NCBI GenBank assembly: GCA_003427395.1
Contig: BFEA01000155.1
Span: forward strand, 686,878 to 720,848
DNA: 33,971 bases
Direction: 5' to 3'
From: Chara braunii
Lineage: Eukaryota; Streptophyta; Charophyceae; Charales; Characeae
A program made the position numbers and the translations under genes. Positions within the stretch are counted from its first letter, which is position 1. Each line of letters opens with the position of its first letter. Positions 21,271 to 30,761 of this stretch are shown here, piece after piece. The notes below the pieces were generated by a model. The model was given only the letters and a program-made list of their open reading frames with translations, had not been told where the DNA came from and searched no databases.

Positions 21271-22664
21271 AGTGCCCTTTCCATACCACAGTTATGGAAG
21301 GTCTGCCGATTCTTAACCCACCTTCATTGCGATTTCGCCGGGGTGGATAGGTGTGTGGAGAAGCTTCTCCGTCTTGTTTTTGTGTTACTCGCTGTGCAGG
21401 GCCAGGTACGCTGGGCTAATAAGTGTGTTGCTAATTGGGTATATCTGTACGATCGTCACGGATTGGACTTCTTGGATCTCACTGATTGTGTGTATGTAGG
21501 GATCTCACCATTCTGTAAATCTAGTTACATTGGGACGTCCACTCGTGACGTCGACACTAGTTGGCGTGAGCACCTCTATTGCTGTCGTAACCGTAAACAA
21601 TCGCACTTCCACCGATGGCTTGCGAACTTTGGGATTGAGAACTACTTGCTCTTACCGGTTGATGTCCTCATTAGATCGGATCTAGGGAAGCTTGAGAATG
21701 CATATATCAGGCTCTGGTCCCCATTTTTGAATACTAGCGCCTGTACTAAACGACGTAATTATGGAAAAAAGAGCAAGACAGACAAGCGTGAACGTGCAAG
21801 ACGGGCGGGTGACCCTAATCCTAATCCTACGTGGAAACCTATTCGTTTCCGAATTTTGACAGTCGTTGATTGGAGAGTTGATTTCTACGACTTTTTCGAT
21901 AATATCTTGAATTCCGGTAATCATGGGGAGAAATTTTGCACCCAGCAAGGTAACCTTTGGCAACCGAGCTAGAGCAAGTTGGTTAAGGCATTTGGCAATA
22001 CAAAAATTGTGCATACTTCTAGAACCTTCGCTTTGAGGGATTGTAAATTTCTATTGCAATCGGGGGGCCATTTCATGGTCTCTCATGTTTGCAAATGGTC
22101 GGCACGGTACGGTTTCTTGAAAAAGATTTTGTCGCGTATTCTTCATAACCCTCGAAATATTTCTGTTATTCGAAACTGGGGCATAAGTTCTTGCTTATGA
22201 ATCTATCGGGCTATCAAAGATTTTTCGAGGAAATCTACTCGCAAGTACTTCCGTACACTTATTAGCCGCTTCTTTCGTGAGAAGTTTGATCTAAGTCTTT
22301 GTGCTGAGTTAATTTTTCGTTTACGTTTTGATGATCGTTTGATCATTTCTTAGGTTCGGAAGGTGGTTAACGATGCGATCATGCAATTGGACTTACCCTT
22401 GTGCTTCCTGTATCGAGTTAGGAGGAAAGTTCGGATAGTGGCAACTAAGAACCCCACTATTGCCGATTTATTGCACAACATGCGTAGTCTTTCGACACGC
22501 ACTGTGCTGACTTGCACTTGCGCAGGTCTGGACCTCCCACGCTCGTCTAATCATGTGTTGTTTCGTCTTAGCGATCTGGAAGGGATACATCCGCTTATGA
22601 AAAATGCTAAGAATGTGCCTTGTGCACGGGTCGCTGATCGATTGCCTTCCTTTCGCGAGGGGAA
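21271..22664 (+). pseudogene. PLE ORF2 N-terminal part: GIY-YIG endonuclease (broken)
   Basis: This stretch continues in the frame of ORF1 after TGA at 21268. The open part 21343-21972 holds a GIY-YIG domain: CVYVGIS (about residues 49-55), SYIGTS (61-66), WREH with the conserved Arg (74-77), LENAYIRLW with the catalytic Glu (118) and PFLN (127-130), followed by a basic tail KSKTDKRERARR. Downstream, still in frame but with stops at 21970, 22198 and 22351, are PLE-like linker sequences and CTCAGLDLPRSSNHVLF. The domain would nick target DNA for priming. A frameshift near 22665 joins it to the RT N-terminal part. Confidence 0.8.
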
Positions 22665-23069
22665 TTGAGAGCTGGCATTGCTAGTTGGAGCAAATGCAAA
22701 CAGGCTCCCCCGGATTTTTGTAGTGATGCTCTGCGTAAGTGTTTTACCCTTTCGGAAGTGAATAAGCGATGCCTGTCCACTCATGATGTGCTGGAGATTA
22801 AGCAGAGGTTCGATGGTTTGGTTTTCACCGGGGTTGATCGTAACCCAGGTGAAACTATGGTGATGTGTCCCTTGATGTACTATAATGCAATGATGGATAA
22901 CTTTGTGCTGAATCCGGGGTATCGAATCATTGATTGCCCCGAGAGCCTCGTGCTCAGGGAGATTCGGGAAGATGTTTCCCAAGCTGGTTTGAAAACCTTC
23001 TCATGGTGGGACAAGAATGGTAAGTTTGGTTCGGCGTATCTTCTCCCCAAACAGAAGGACCTAGGGCGT
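22665..23069 (+). pseudogene. PLE RT N-terminal part
   Basis: The open frame includes FTGVDRNPGETMVMCPLMYY and FGSAYLLPKQKDLGR. The blocks D-x-N-P-G followed by CP, and LPK-x-K-D, are typical of the PLE RT region just before the first RT motif. It ends at LGR, codon CGT 23067-23069, exactly where the 5.75-kb insertion begins. The frame continues at 28826 as FRPI, giving LGR then FRPI in the uninterrupted ancestor. Confidence 0.8.
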
Positions 23070-23357
23070 TGTCGGGCGCATCGGCCCGGCACCGCACGTG
23101 GCAGCGCGGGACCCTCTCGGCCGCGTCACGCAGGAGTTGGACCAACCTCGTCACGAACACACAAGCGCAGCCCGTCGTCGGTCGACTAGGACGGATCCCA
23201 CACACCATGCGCACACCACTCTAACAACCACAAGACGACAACACACACACATATACCCGAAACGACACAAACAACGCGACAACGCTCCTAGCCCCTCGGT
23301 AACCAACCCATAACTTTCCAATGCGGAAGTCGAACAAGCGTCGCGTGCGAGACTTAG

Positions 23358-23364
23358 TATAAAA
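23358..23364 (+). promoter_or_regulatory. Possible TATA box in the inserted block
   Basis: TATAAAA lies about 290 bases inside the left end, with a GC-rich downstream stretch. If the block is an LTR, this is a reasonable U3 promoter position, with transcription starting near 23390. There is no independent support. Confidence 0.3.
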
Positions 23365-24200
23365 CCGCGCGGACGCAGGGCTAACTCATATCAACTCGCA
23401 ATGCAAGCGTACGCAAGCAGTTGCAATGATGATGTACTATGTAGTACCCATACTCGCACGACCCTCGTTAATCTCGAGGGTCGAGTTCGACACTCAAGTG
23501 TCGGTTGACACGCGCCTTGAGAGTTAACCTCTCGATGCTGGACAACCGCCATGCGCGGTTGAAGATCACACACCCTCTTCTGCACTCTGTGCAGAGTGGG
23601 TGGTACAAAGGTCCATACCTGTGGTGGCAGTCGTCTCTTGCGGCCCTGGGGATGAGTCCTACTCCAAGTCTGGGCGGAAGTCAAGGGGTTTGACTTTGAC
23701 GGCTGCCACGGACTACAACGTCCAACTATAAAAATTAACAAGCAAAATCATCTAATAAATAAATAAACATCCCACCACTTGTATATCAAATCAGATATCG
23801 AGATAACAACCAAAGAAGGGAAAACATTGACCCATCAGGTATGCAGATCGTGCGACACATGGTTGTCATTCTCACTGCGTCCAAAGTATGACTCATATAC
23901 CAAGCTCCAAAATACTGACCTGTATGAAACACAAACACACACAATAGCCACATTGTCATACACCAATGTGGTCAACTTTACCGTTCCCTGTAGCTCACAC
24001 CGTGCCTTACACTTTCAAGCCCCAGCCATAGTCAAAATCTTCATAAATCTCGCAAGTTCTTTATAACGGCCATTAAAAGAAATCCGGTTAAAACCTTCAA
24101 AGAAACACATCAAGCCTCATGGCTAAGGCAATTGAGTTGGGGTACAGGGATGGGCAGAGTTGTGTCGTGAGCCGACGAATCGCCGATCAACCAACCGACC
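23365..24200. other. No gene; left part of inserted block
   Basis: Open frames are below about 120 codons and match nothing I know. CGAGGGTCGAGTTCGACACTC near 23476 is one of several small inverted repeats. AT-rich from about 23725. Confidence 0.5.
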
Positions 24201-24425
24201 TGTTATCAGTGATAACAGAAAATGATCCTCGTAGGATCAAGCTGAAACTAGTCTAAATCCTGAGTCAAACGATCAAAAGGGCCTTTAACACAAGACAGGT
24301 CAACGTCCCAGGCTAAAACCATAAGCTCCTGGAGAATAATCCTCACACCACAATTTTCTCTCAAAGTCTCTCCTAATAGCTAAGCCTAAGTCTACCTCTA
24401 AGCCGGTGCCCAAAGAAAGGTAGAC
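24201..24425. repeat. Run of small hairpins
   Basis: Simple stems follow each other: TGTTATCA with TGATAACA (24201-24217), TGATCCT with AGGATCA (24223-24239), and GTCTACC with GGTAGAC (24390-24396 and 24419-24425). They precede the minisatellite and may belong to the same structured region. Confidence 0.55.
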
Positions 24426-24494
24426 TCATGGCACAATCTTCCCTATCCAGGGTGGATTACCAGAATCGCCACCTGTCAAAATATAATCTAACTC

Positions 24495-25060
24495 CTTTAA
24501 ACTAAGAAAATTTCGGCAGCGCTTCCCGTAGAAAAGTGTCTTCCTAGAATTTATATAAGCTCAAATATGAAAGCAGAAGTAATCTCTAACTCAAGAAAGT
24601 CAATTTTTTGTCTAACTCCCTGAATTAGTAAAAATTTGGGCAGCACTCCCTTTAGAAAATGAGACTTCCCAGATTTATACTATCTCAGATTTGAACTAAG
24701 AATAACTCGAGTTTCTGTCAAGACAAAATTTAACAACTCCTTAGATTTGTAGAAATTTCGGCAGCACTCCCTTCGGAGAAATGCTAGTCCAAAATTTATA
24801 CAAAGCTAAGTTCAGAACTTGAAACTAACTTTGACTTCTCAAAGTCCAATTTTGTCTAACTTTCCGAATTAGTAAAAATTTGGGCAACACTCCCTTTAGA
24901 AAATGAGAACTCCCTGATTTATACTATCTCAGATATAAAGAGAGGATAAGTTGAATTTTGACAAGTCAAAAGTTGACTAACTCCTTGGATTTGTAAAAAT
25001 TTCGTCAGGGCTTCCCATAGAGAAAGTAGCTTGCCAAAATTTATACAAAGCCAAGTATAA
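24495..25060. repeat. About 122-bp minisatellite with alternating subtypes
   Basis: The anchor TTTCGGCAGC or TTTGGGCAGC recurs at 24511, 24635, 24756, 24879 and 25000 (steps 124, 121, 123, 121). Copies 1, 3 and 5 carry TTCG, while copies 2 and 4 carry TTGGG with CCCTTTAGAAAATGAGA and TATACTATCTCAGAT. So the real unit is a dimer of about 245 bp. No coding frame runs through it. From 25061 to 25200 a shorter unit (AGAAAACTATCACAGAAAATGCAGG) repeats about three times. Confidence 0.9.
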
Positions 25061-25382
25061 AAAATGATCCCAGAAAATGCAGAAATTGACCTAAGTAAAG
25101 AAAACTATCACAGAAAATGCAGGAATTGACCTAAGTAAAGAAAACTATCACAAAAAATGCAGGAATTGAAGCTAACTCCTATCGCTCTAGCATGTGGCGA
25201 GCATCTAAAGCAACTGCCTGCCAACCTGAAACTCAGATCAGGTGGTCATCTCACTCAGCCACATGCAGGCCAAACCACAAAGGTAAGTACTCTCACCAGC
25301 CCCAAGTCAATCTGGACAAACAATAGTTCATAGTCTTTCATGATTTAGCCCTTTATACCCAGCTTACATAAGGCATAAAGTC

Positions 25383-26265
25383 AGACCACCCAAACTTATG
25401 GAATGTGTCTAACTTAGTCAAAGAGTATACACAAAACAGAGGGCACAACTACTTCTCTCTTCTTTGGGCATATGACTAGACCTTTCTAGTCGCCCTGAAC
25501 TGTTTAAAATATCCAAGTTATATATACTTGTCTTCCCCTTTGTCTTCTACGGCTGCATGTGACTGAACTAACTTAAGTTCAGTCTGTCCCAGTTTATCAC
25601 CAATTTTATTCTTAGTTATACTCTCTTCAAGTTGTGATACGGCTATAGTCAGACCACCTAAACTTATAGAACAGTCTGATTAACTCGTTGTTAGATAGAA
25701 TAGTAGTAAAGTATAGCCAAGTTATAACCATTGGGTTCCAGCATGTGCGAGGCTTTGAGCCAGACCCTCTGAACTTACAGAAGGATCTAACTCTCTGCCA
25801 ATTTCATTTCTCTCTGAATCGCCATGTATGTGGCATCGAGTCAAATCCCCTGAACTTACAGAAGGGTTTGCCCTTTGCCAAGATTATTTCTTCAGAATAA
25901 AAAGCAGGAAGAGAGTGAGCCACCTGAACTTACAGAACAACTCGGCCCCCTCGTTCAGAAACAAAGAAACTTAAGAAAACCCAAGAAGTAAGGCAACTCA
26001 GGGTACCTAAACTTATAGAGCGCCCTAAGCTCCTGAAAATCGAACACAGTCAAACCCTCACAGGTCAGAGCAGTCAGGCCACATAAACTTATAGAACAGC
26101 CTGACCCTCCATGCAAACTCACAGCACCGGGTCTCCCAAAACTTATGGGGACCTCCCAGCCTCCAGAGCAATCAGACCCCCTAAACTTATAGAAGGGTCT
26201 GACGCTCCACACAATCCAAAATAAACAAAGTACTGGGTCTCCCCAAGTTTATGGGGACCTCCCAG
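25383..26265. repeat. Hairpin array with conserved AACTTA loop
   Basis: About ten stem-loops share the loop AACTTA, or a close variant, but have different stems that still pair. Examples: outer stem TCAGAC/GTCTGA (25649-25679), CAAATCC/GGGTTTG with one G-T pair (25842-25870), AGGGT/GCCCT (26000-26026), GTCAGGC/GCCTGAC (26073-26105), TCAGACCC/GGGTCTGA (26172-26202). The inner 3-bp stem also varies in pairs: CTA/TAG, CTG/CAG, CCA/TGG. A related hairpin at 25561-25584 has a 9-bp stem around AACTTA. Two members (26130-26153, 26233-26265) use CCCA or CCCCA with TGGG or TGGGG. Stem changes that preserve pairing imply selection on, or a mechanism that copies, the folded form. Function unknown; strand unknown. 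Confidence 0.85.
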
Positions 26266-27590
26266 CCTTAATGACCCAGTCAAACTTCACGCAAAACGCC
26301 TTTCATCCTGCCCATTTCCCAGATGCAATCTTTTTAGACAGTCTGCTTTCATACAGTCAACAAAAGTTGAAACTGAGATTGCCCAAACGTTCTTTTATTT
26401 AATCTGGTTTAAGTCCTGAAAGTCAGACAAAGAGTCAAAGTAGGGCTGCATACCATATACTCAGTCAAACATGCAATGGAAAATACAGATAGGGGTTATA
26501 GCGGGGTTTATAGAGGGAAAGCAATAGTTACCTTACAATTCCTTGCCTCCAGAACTCCTCCTGAGTTCCGGCAGGGCTCCCTCAATCGGTGGGCTGACTC
26601 CCCACAGAGTCTTGCTGCGGACCTACGGGTTGCAAATCCTGCCTGCCGCCTTCCTTTTTGAACAGGATTAGACTTAGATTTAGAAAGGCAGAAATAAGGG
26701 GTTTCAGACGCTCGAGATACAAGAAGGGGGCAACTCAACTCTCAGGAGAGGGCCTCGTAACCTTCACACTCCTGAGGGCCCCGCAATGGGGGTCAAACAA
26801 ATAGCAGCCTAGCCAACTTCTGAAGTCAAACTGTCGAGGCCAACCCTCTGCCGACCTCCCAAATCGCGACACTAATCTCCCTTATCAAGCTCAATCACGC
26901 CTCTGGACCATCACACTTTCTCATTAGTTCAATCGCCGCTATACAGCAGGCCGTAGTAGTTGGTAATAGTTCGCGGCAGGGTGCAACAGTTCGCAGTAAT
27001 CAGCAACAAGCAGTAATAGCAGCCTGCGTGTCGTACGCAGCCGCGACCTGGGCACAGTCAACAACAACCACAGTCTGTACACAGGGGCAGTATACGGTAG
27101 CAGTCTCTATACGGTCAATAAGGAAGACCCTGTCGCAGCGAATGGTCGGATTTCAGTTGTACAACGAAATTAACCAAACAAATCACATCACGACCTGAAA
27201 AAGACAAGGCGTCGGATCTGAGTGTTAAAAACAACATACTCCCACCACCTTCATTTTACGTGTGCAGAGCTCTTCCCTCTTCTTGGCACTCAGCGCCCAG
27301 ACTTCCTCTCCACAGCTACTAGCAACCTACGACTCAAGCATGCCCCGTCGACGTCAGCTGCAACAACTGCAGTGCATGAAGATGTCGACCCTGCAGACCT
27401 CCGCCAAACCCAGGTATGTGCCCTCACACCATCATTCTCATCCCTCTCCCTGATAGTATGGGCAAAGCCATAATTGAATACTCCGCTAAAATATAGAAGT
27501 ATACATCATTCCCCAGTCATGTGCGCAACAAGATTGAGATGAATCTGCAGTTGGGTCACGAAAACACACAGTGATCAGCCCTTGCCACCG
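26266..27590. other. No gene; middle of inserted block
   Basis: No convincing coding region. 26930-27120 is rich in CAGTAATAGCAG-like words (GCAGTAATAGCAGCC, GCAGTAATCAGCAAC). Nothing more can be supported. Confidence 0.5.
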
Positions 27591-27593
27591 TCC

Positions 27594-27677
27594 CAGCAAC
27601 AACCTTGTTATGATAGGTAACGCACTCGCACGGATCAGCAACAACCTTGTTACGACAGGCAGCGCACTCACACGGAT
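27594..27677. repeat. 42-bp tandem duplication
   Basis: CAGCAACAACCTTGTTATGA at 27594 repeats at 27636 with TACGA; both copies end CACGGAT. There are five or so differences. Each unit contains AACAACCTTGTTA, a small inverted repeat. Confidence 0.85.
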
Positions 27678-28079
27678 CACGAAGCCGAGCACCACGGCCA
27701 TGCAAGCCGCGGCAGCGAGCGGCCGCCCGCTACAACTGGCCTCCTACCTTCCTGCTCCTTCGTGGTCCTCCGGGGTAGTCCTCACAACCCGCTGCCTACT
27801 TCCCACCGTTCTCATCGGGGAGAGGGACAAAAATCGAATGAATCTTCACGCCGGACCTGGCCTGATTCAGTGCAACCAGGCGCAAAGCTACACGTGGCTC
27901 CTACTAGCCAGGTAGCCCTCGCTCCCCTCTCTCTCTCCCTCTAGGCGCAGTGCCACTGATCTTATGCTGTTGCCAAGGATAGGATGCGCAAAACTCGACT
28001 GAATCTGCTGCTAGAAGGCGGTCAGGTGCATCCGTACTTCGTCGACCTCCATTTCAGGGCGCCACTCTTGACAGGAAAA

Positions 28080-28735
28080 CCAATTTCTTCATCCACAAAC
28101 TAATACCGCTATCGAGGTCGCAATGTCCAGAAACCCCCACCCAACACTTCATCTCGATCGATTCTATCGAGAATCGAGTGCAACATCACTCTCCCCGTTT
28201 TCTGCCCTCACTAGTTACCGCCATCACCCCTTTCACACTACTTCTTACTAACTCTCGTTTTACTAATGTAACACTAAAACTGACCTCGGATTTGGGGTCG
28301 CCATGCCCCAAAACGCCAAAAACGAGACCTTACTCGCTCGATTTCATCTAGAAACGAGCGGGTTATTCGTTTTTCCACTCCCGTTCTCCTTTGCCTTCGC
28401 CATCTTCGTGCAGTCTGTTTTCCTACTAGCCTCCTTTCTACTAATCTAACACTAAAACTAACATCACAAATGAACTCGCCAGGGGTCGAAACCCCGAAAT
28501 CGCCTCTCCTCCCGCTCGTTTTCGCTAAGAAAGGAGCGAGATCTACTTTCCCGTCTTTCTCCTCCTTCAATCTTCCGCCATAGCCCCGCGCAAGGCTTTT
28601 TTTCTAATAGCTCTTTTTCCACTACTCTAACGCTAAAACTAACGTTACTAACACATTCGCCCTACTCTAAAACCCCTCCCTACGATTTTCTCTCACTCAA
28701 TTCCCCAGAGGATCGGGTGCGCTATCTCCTCTCGC
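28080..28735. repeat. About 181-bp tandem array, one hairpin per monomer
   Basis: Monomers are marked by ACACTAAAAC or ACGCTAAAAC at 28271, 28449 and 28630, with a more diverged first copy from about 28090. Each has a short stem around an ATTT...AGAA-type loop: CTCGAT/ATCGAG (28153 and 28173), CTCGCTCG/CGAGCGGG (28333-28362, one G-T pair), CGCTC/GAGCG (28513-28538), CACTC/GGGTG (28694-28719, one G-T pair). The stems differ between copies yet still pair. Confidence 0.8.
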
Positions 28736-28788
28736 GCGCACGCCGTCGGGCGAGCGAGGCCGCACTTGCGTGACTTGCAGAAAACACG

Positions 28789-28814
28789 CCAAATACCCTT
28801 GTAAGGGTATTTGG
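28789..28814. repeat. Palindrome at right end of the inserted block
   Basis: Arms of 12 bp (CCAAATACCCTT and AAGGGTATTTGG) are separated by GT, seven bases from the block end at 28821. It may be a terminal structural signal. No matching sequence is seen at the left end. Confidence 0.85.
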
Positions 28815-28825
28815 TATGACAGCGT

Positions 28826-30082
28826 TTTCGCCCTATCTGACCCTCGTTTGAGGAACCAATGGTCTGCACAGGCCGTGTGGTATCTAAGGCGTTGAATCAC
28901 TTGCTGAACTCCATACCACAACATTGACACTTTAATCTCACCGCTGTCTCAACTCTAACTTCTCGATTGGACACGGACAACAAGCGATTTCTTCGCTTGG
29001 GATCTAATCGTGTGATTACTTCATATTCTTTTGATATTAAAGATATGTTTAGTAAATTGTCGCACGTCGACATCCGCCGAGCTGTGAATTGGATCATCAA
29101 CCACCATAGTGAGAAGGGACGTGAGTTCGTACGTGTTAATACACGTGGGAAAGGGGCCAACTTTGGGCTGAGCACAGGTGGTGATCATTGGAGAAAGCTG
29201 CGTCTGGAGGACATTCGCTTGTTTGTCCATTTGGAACTTAACCACACGTACTTCCATGCGACAGGAGTGTTACTCAAACAGGAGGTTGGTATCCCTATGG
29301 GGAAAAGTACTAGCCCTCCTTTGGCCTGTATTTTGTGCGCGTTCGCAGAGTACGGATTCACCTGTGGAATCGGACGTGCAACTCGGCACCTGTTTGCCTC
29401 TCGAGTTGTTGATGATGTGATGCTGGTGACTTCCACGCGGGATGGTGATGACCAAATGATTCCGAAAGCCTTCCACGCTTGTTACCTCAGTAACTTGCTA
29501 CTCAAAAGAACCGACGAGGGAACTGGCGTTCTGGATTTTCTAGGATGCCAGATACGTATCTCACAGTCCTCATCCTTCATGGGTTGTGTGCAGACATCTC
29601 GGAACGATGATTGTCTTTGGACGTCGGATCGCCTAGAAATCCAAAATGGGCAATCCTACTTCTCCTGGGAATGCAAGCTACAAAAGAGTGCAATTATTGG
29701 TGGGTACCTCCATCGGATAGACCGAAACACGTCTATCCGCTCGGAGATCCCAAATCGAGTACGAGCGATGCGACGAGAATTGTCCATGAAGGACTTCCCT
29801 GATCATTTTTTCAATCAGGTGCTTAATCGGTTTTCTGTTTGGAAAGATGAAGTCTGGCGGCACACAGTGAAACTGATATACTAAAGCAATGGCATCCCAG
29901 GCTGGGCATTACCCTTTGAGGGTGTTTTGACACGGCAGCTTGGACGCGATTTTTTTATTTGTGGGTCAGATGAATGCTTAACATGGATGTATGCTACACC
30001 GAAGCTCTGGACAGGGTTTTGCCGTAGTGTTTTATCCAGCTTTGGATCGGGAGTTACCACGCTTGATTCGCAGGAGTTGTAA
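28826..30082 (+). pseudogene. PLE RT catalytic part and C-terminus
   Basis: Resumes as FRPI, with TGA at 28838-28840, then PSFEEPMVCTGRVVSKALNH and another TGA near 28925. The open part from 28967 has motif A SFDIKD (Asp codon at 29033), motif B GIPMGKSTSPPLA, motif C VVDDV (second Asp codon near 29414) and motif E FLGCQI. These are the RT fingers and palm of a PLE; the catalytic aspartates are present. TAA at 29882-29884 is followed in the same frame by 65 codons (FICGSDECLTWMYATPKLWT) to TAA at 30080-30082, so the protein probably ended there and 29882 is a mutation. No C-terminal GIY-YIG is seen. Confidence 0.85.
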
Positions 30083-30357
30083 AGGTTATGATTGTGCGGA
30101 CAGGGTTTTGTCGACGGTAAGCTGCGGTTTTCTATTTTCTATTTTTTAGTTGTGATTTTCAGTAATCTTTGGGAGTCCTTGTCTTTTATTCTTGTTTTAG
30201 GAGGAGCCGCTTGTTACTGGCCTGTTTTGGCCCCATTGGAATGTGTCTGGCGAGGGGTACCGCCTTTTTGGCCTTAGCCCTTCGTATTGCATAGCCGTAG
30301 GACCCCCCTTTTTTATTGTTGGGTACCACGGCCTGTTTCTTTGGTCTTGTTTTTGAT
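30083..30357 (+). other. PLE 3' UTR
   Basis: Non-coding T-rich stretch between the presumed RT stop and the 3' direct repeat. No other feature. Confidence 0.5.
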
Positions 30358-30588
30358 ACTGCGTAGCCTAGTGATAGTCCGAACACGAGTAGTATAAGTT
30401 GATTGGTGACGATTGCTTTGACCTCTTGGGTTGGCCAAAGGACTCAGGTCCGGCAGCGGGTTTTGCGGACCCACGGAGGACTTGGGTGCGATGGAATGTT
30501 AGCTGGACACGACGCTTTTCTTTATCAATCATTTTCTTGACTACTTGTGTCGTGTACATCTCTTAAGTGTGCATGTTTTCATATCCAT
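30358..30588 (+). repeat. 3' pseudo-LTR copy of the PLE
   Basis: Direct-repeat partner of 19571-19802, from ACTGCGTAGCCTAG to ATATCCAT. Differences are scattered substitutions and short indels, largest around 30430-30475. Confidence 0.9.
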
Positions 30589-30626
30589 GAAAATCTTTCC
30601 AATATATCTATATATATATACATATT

Positions 30627-30687
30627 GAGGGTTCAGCCTCCTGATGAGTCGGTGAAACTCCGACGAAACAGTTTGTCACAGCCCCTC
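30627..30687 (+). ncRNA. Hammerhead-ribozyme-like motif in PLE tail
   Basis: The conserved core is complete: CTGATGA (30641-30647), stem II GTCGG/CCGAC (30648-30652 and 30660-30664) with loop TGAAACT, GAA (30665-30667), a 3-bp stem III ACA/TGT with loop GTT, and the cleavage triplet GTC ending at 30677. A very short stem III is typical of the hammerheads reported in PLEs. Weak point: stem I next to the core does not pair well; only a distal GAGGG (30627-30631) with CCCTC (30683-30687) is seen. So the fold is recognisable but self-cleavage by this copy is doubtful. Confidence 0.6.
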
Positions 30688-30761
30688 GTTTGTTGTCCTC
30701 TTCTCCCTCTCTGCCTACGGTTTACCGGGCAGTTCTATTTGACGATATATATATATATATA

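Larger units (their letters stand above)
23070..28821. mobile_element. 5.75-kb insertion in the PLE RT, class unresolved
   Basis: The block begins TGTCGGGCG and ends GGTATGACA (TG...CA, with TGTC/GACA as a 4-bp terminal inverted repeat). It is flanked by GCGT at 23066-23069 and 28822-28825. Deleting the block plus one GCGT joins the RT frame (cgt, ttt, cgc, cct, atc). TG...CA and a 4-bp duplication fit an LTR retrotransposon product, such as an unusually long solo LTR or a coding-free derivative. No internal LTR pair, gag, pol or transposase is seen. A 12-bp-arm palindrome sits just inside the right end (28789-28814). Inside are a minisatellite and two hairpin arrays. Confidence 0.7.
19571..30749 (+). 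mobile_element. Penelope-like retroelement, Chlamys-like, interrupted
   Basis: The element is about 5.4 kb without the 5.75-kb insertion. Order: 232-bp direct repeat, ORF1 with zinc knuckle and coiled coil, GIY-YIG endonuclease domain, RT, direct repeat, tail with a hammerhead-like motif, then TGACGATATA in a TA tract. PLEs are a retroelement class apart from LINEs and LTR elements. Most have GIY-YIG at the C-terminus; the N-terminal position seen here is that of the permuted Chlamys/Naiad group. Pseudo-LTRs and hammerhead ribozymes are known PLE features. Several stops and a frameshift show that it is inactive. A second tail fragment is at 1043-1156. Confidence 0.85.

Noticed and set aside
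25383-26265. Regular short repeats that might be a CRISPR array
   Set aside because: The conserved part is a 6-12 base loop with variable paired flanks. There are no constant repeats with unique spacers, and the context is eukaryotic.
23071-28752. An 8-bp direct repeat GTCGGGCG (23071-23078 and 28745-28752) as the insertion boundary
   Set aside because: The sequence after 28752 does not resume the RT frame; the RT homology resumes at 28826.
23070-28821. A complete LTR retrotransposon with two LTRs
   Set aside because: No sequence near the left end matches the right end as a direct repeat, and no gag-pol-like frame exists inside.
23066-28830. A 9-bp duplication GCGTTGTCG/GCGTTTTCG that would suggest a Mutator-like element
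   Set aside because: It has one mismatch and would leave no matching terminal inverted repeats. The 4-bp GCGT reading gives TG...CA ends and restores the RT frame exactly.
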